Source: an uncultured Ruminococcus sp. (GTDB lineage Bacteria > Bacillota > Clostridia > Oscillospirales > Ruminococcaceae). From it: a stretch of DNA of 47,084 nucleotides. Both the position numbers and the translations under genes were made by a program. How positions within the stretch are numbered: the stretch's first letter is position 1; the number at the start of each line of letters is the position of its first letter. The notes under the pieces were generated by a model. The model ran no database searches. It had not been told where the DNA came from and was given only the letters and a program-made list of their open reading frames with translations. The DNA lies in NCBI GenBank assembly GCA_947627445.1, contig CANQWA010000022.1:1-47084 (forward strand), given 5' to 3'. Of the stretch, positions 45,537 to 47,084 are shown one piece after another.

Positions 45537-45573
45537 GCACCTGATGAAATATAACAGTCAGGTGCATTTTTTT
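45537..45573 (+). terminator. Rho-independent terminator
   Basis: GCACCTGA and TCAGGTGC pair around a 13-nt loop and are followed by ATTTTTTT. It ends the ligase transcript just before the transporter promoter. Confidence 0.85.
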
Positions 45574-45576
45574 GCT

Positions 45577-45646
45577 ATAGTCAAACTCTATTACCTATTA
45601 TACATATATGATATTAGACAATTGAAAAAAACTGATGTATAATAGG
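45577..45646 (+). promoter_or_regulatory. LysR box, promoter and extra palindrome of the ABC transporter genes
   Basis: The box ATAG-N7-CTAT (45577-45591), 23 nt, TAGACA (45615-45620), 17 nt, TATAAT (45638-45643). Box-to-promoter spacing equals that of the ligase gene. In addition CCTATTATACAT (45594-45605) and ATGTATAATAGG (45635-45646) are perfect 12-bp inverted copies; the second covers the -10, so a further regulator or LysR contact could act there. Confidence 0.8.
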
Positions 45647-45676
45647 AATATCAAAAGGAAAGGAAGTAATTTCACG

Positions 45677-46729
45677 ATGAAAAGATCCATTTTCGCAGGC
45701 GTTCTCGCCTTAACAACATTATTAGCTTCTACAGGCTGCTCAAATGCAAAAGAACAGAAAGGTACGGATTTTCATGTCGGATACTTAAACTCAACAGCAC
45801 ATCTTCTTGCGTTTGTCGCCAAGGAGGAGGGATATTTTCAAGAAGAAGGACTGAGTGTAGAACTTACCCAGTTTTCCAGTGCTGCTGAGCTTTCCTCCGG
45901 TCTGGAATCCCAAAAGCTGGACGTTGCGTTTATCGGTTCAGTACCAACATTGACATTCCAGAGCCAGGGGCATGATTTAACGATTTTTGGCGGTGCAATG
46001 ACAAACGGTCACGGCTATGTCATTAAGCCTGAATTTACAGAGGGAAAAAGCGACTGGGATATCAGCATACTGAAAGGCAGAAATGTTGCTTCGGTTAAAA
46101 ACAGTGTTCAGGATGCAGAATTACAAATTCTTCTAAAGAATGCAAACATTGAAATTGGCGATGGTGATGACAAGGTAAACATTGTTTATTTTGACAGTCA
46201 GAAAGATGCATACGCCGCTTTGCAGAACAGTACGATTGACGCAGCTTCTGTGTATTCTCCCTATGCTTCTCTTGCGGAGGGGCAGGGATATGAAATCGTA
46301 TATCGATGCTCAGAGGAGGACGCTTTGAAAAATCAGCCGTGCTGCCGTCAGGTTGCTGCAACGGAGGCTCTTGAAAAAAATCCGGATACCTACATTGCAT
46401 TTGAGCGTGCAATAATCAAAGCATATAAGTTTACACAGGAGAATCAAGATGGTACGGTGAAAGATGTCAAAAAGTATATTGACATTGATGAAGAATATAT
46501 CAGGACTGAGGTCTACGGCGGTTATGGTTACTCTATTCCCGATCCGGATAAAAAGGGTACAGTGGAGTTAAAGAATACGATCGTCGAACTTGGATATACG
46601 ACGGATTACGATATAGAAAAATTCTATCGTACTGAAATATATCAAAAGGCTCTTGACAGTATTCTCAATGAAAATCCTGATGATTCTGTGTACAAGGAAC
46701 TGAAAGAGCATTTCGACCAGTACGAATAA
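45677..46729 (+). CDS. ABC transporter substrate-binding lipoprotein (SsuA/NMT1-like)
   Basis: This 350-residue protein has a lipoprotein signal peptide (RSIFAGVLALTTLLASTGC) and the NMT1/SsuA-type binding fold: VGYLNSTAHLLAFVAKEEGY, FSSAAELSSGLESQKLDVAF, then DAASVYSPYASLAE. Such proteins bind sulfonates, nitrate, pyrimidine precursors or aromatic acids. GGAAAGGAAG before ATG 45677 sets the start. Sharing the LysR-type promoter with the ligase and oxidoreductase points to uptake of the acid that those enzymes use. It is followed 19 nt on by the ATPase gene. Confidence 0.85.
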   Translation: MKRSIFAGVLALTTLLASTGCSNAKEQKGTDFHVGYLNSTAHLLAFVAKEEGYFQEEGLSVELTQFSSAAELSSGLESQKLDVAFIGSVPTLTFQSQGHDLTIFGGAMTNGHGYVIKPEFTEGKSDWDISILKGRNVASVKNSVQDAELQILLKNANIEIGDGDDKVNIVYFDSQKDAYAALQNSTIDAASVYSPYASLAEGQGYEIVYRCSEEDALKNQPCCRQVAATEALEKNPDTYIAFERAIIKAYKFTQENQDGTVKDVKKYIDIDEEYIRTEVYGGYGYSIPDPDKKGTVELKNTIVELGYTTDYDIEKFYRTEIYQKALDSILNENPDDSVYKELKEHFDQYE

Positions 46730-46748
46730 TGTTACGAGGTGAAACAGC

Positions 46749-47051
46749 TTGAGCAAGATTGAAATACGAAATTTGACGGTTGAGTACACAGAGAAAAATA
46801 AAAGCTTTACGGCTCTTGAGGACGTGTCCTTTTCGGTTGAGGCAGGAGAGCTTATCAGTGTGATCGGTTCCAGCGGATGTGGAAAAAGCACGCTTCTCGG
46901 CATTTTGGAGGGAATCAATGCCCCGACAAAAGGAATGATTCTGATAGACGGTACACCAATAAATGGAACAGGCTTGGACAGAGGCGTTGTATTTCAGCAT
47001 TATTCTCTGGCAACACCGCACAATTGCCAAACGAGCAAAAATATGATATAA
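46749..47051 (+). pseudogene. ABC transporter ATP-binding protein (SsuB/TauB-like), cut after the Q-loop
   Basis: TTG start at 46749 with GAGGTG upstream. Residues 1-87 are a normal importer ATPase: Walker A IGSSGCGKSTLLG and Q-loop GVVFQHYSL. After 47008 the protein text becomes unrelated (ATPHNCQTSKNMI) and stops at 47051. The nucleotide sequence there begins a GGCAACACCGCACAA motif like the dispersed hairpin repeats, so an element appears to be inserted at or near 47008. Signature, Walker B and the permease gene would lie beyond the window. It is functional only if the insertion is reversible or an assembly artefact. Confidence 0.75.
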
Positions 47052-47084
47052 TAGATATATGGAAAGACAAATGACACTGGCAGA
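47009..47084 (+). other. Probable insertion end with promoter-like sequence
   Basis: The segment starts GGCAACACCGCACAATTGCC (an inverted GGCAA/TTGCC pair), then AT-rich DNA with TATAAT at 47047-47052 and an ATG at 47059 opening MERQMTLA to the window end. This looks like the left end and first codons of an inserted element, perhaps an insertion sequence. Only 26 nt of the gene are visible, so the identity is open. Confidence 0.35.

Noticed and set aside
1-47084. CRISPR arrays, tRNA, rRNA and large riboswitches
   Set aside because: I saw no regularly spaced direct repeats, no cloverleaf with a TTCRA arm, no rRNA-like blocks and no known riboswitch core; hairpins present are terminator- or repeat-like.

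Overview
The window looks like chromosome of an anaerobic, gut or rumen Ruminococcus-like member of the Oscillospiraceae. This is inferred from a secreted leucine-rich-repeat protein ending in a type I dockerin, Agr-type and LytTR signalling genes, AMP-forming arylacetate/acyl-CoA ligase plus 2-oxoacid:ferredoxin oxidoreductase genes, and AGGAGG-type ribosome binding sites. I found no rRNA, tRNA or CRISPR array. Much of the window is accessory DNA with many gene remnants and small dispersed repeats; one metabolic block at 38.8-47.0 kb is in good order.

Layout. 0-5.2 kb: a cut PD-(D/E)XK protein, a 165-bp MITE, and a 1558-residue hybrid histidine kinase with an HD-GYP output domain, whose first membrane helix lies upstream in another frame. 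5.2-8.1 kb: a Syd/SUKH-like protein, recombinase and DUF4268-like remnants, and a metallophosphoesterase. 8.1-20.4 kb: a complete-order type I BREX phage-defence locus (brxA, brxB, brxC, pglX, pglZ, brxL) in which every gene carries at least one lesion. pglX is also split by a segment bounded by 26/27-bp inverted repeats that holds a broken DUF1508-like ORF. 20.4-26.1 kb: an ABC ATPase fragment, a DUF6483-like ORF, the LRR-dockerin protein, an IS5-type transposase fragment, a GNAT acetyltransferase, and a macrodomain (5'-truncated), SirTM sirtuin and DUF5131 cluster. 26.4-32.8 kb: an AgrC/AgrA-like pair facing a LytTR-type promoter that now drives only an agrB stump, followed by a lipoprotein, a 61-residue secreted peptide, a two-permease ABC transporter and a membrane-anchored protein. 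32.9-38.8 kb: an hsdR remnant, then a segment bounded by inverted 113-bp repeats that carries a flavin reductase, TOTE-type primase, SF2 helicase and PLD-like fusion, a second MITE and decayed secreted-protein genes. 38.8-47.1 kb: 2-oxoacid:ferredoxin oxidoreductase (gamma-delta-alpha-beta), aminotransferase, LysR, a PaaK-family acyl/aryl-CoA ligase, an ABC substrate-binding lipoprotein and a cut ABC ATPase.

How genes work together. The right-hand block reads as one pathway: import an organic acid, activate it to its CoA thioester, reductively carboxylate it with ferredoxin to a 2-oxoacid, and transaminate it to an amino acid (or the reverse). Its three transcription units have the same promoter geometry: a palindrome ATAG-N7-(C/T)TAT that fits the LysR T-N11-A rule, then 23 nt, then a -35, a 17-nt spacer and a -10. 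This strongly suggests they are the regulon of the LysR gene embedded in the operon.

The strongest candidates for something undescribed are this LysR regulon, the flavin reductase/primase/helicase fusion, the inverted-repeat cassette that splits pglX, and the SirTM-DUF5131 pairing. Family names come from reading the translated sequences without database searches. Frameshifts are described as seen; whether each is real or an assembly error cannot be settled from this text alone.
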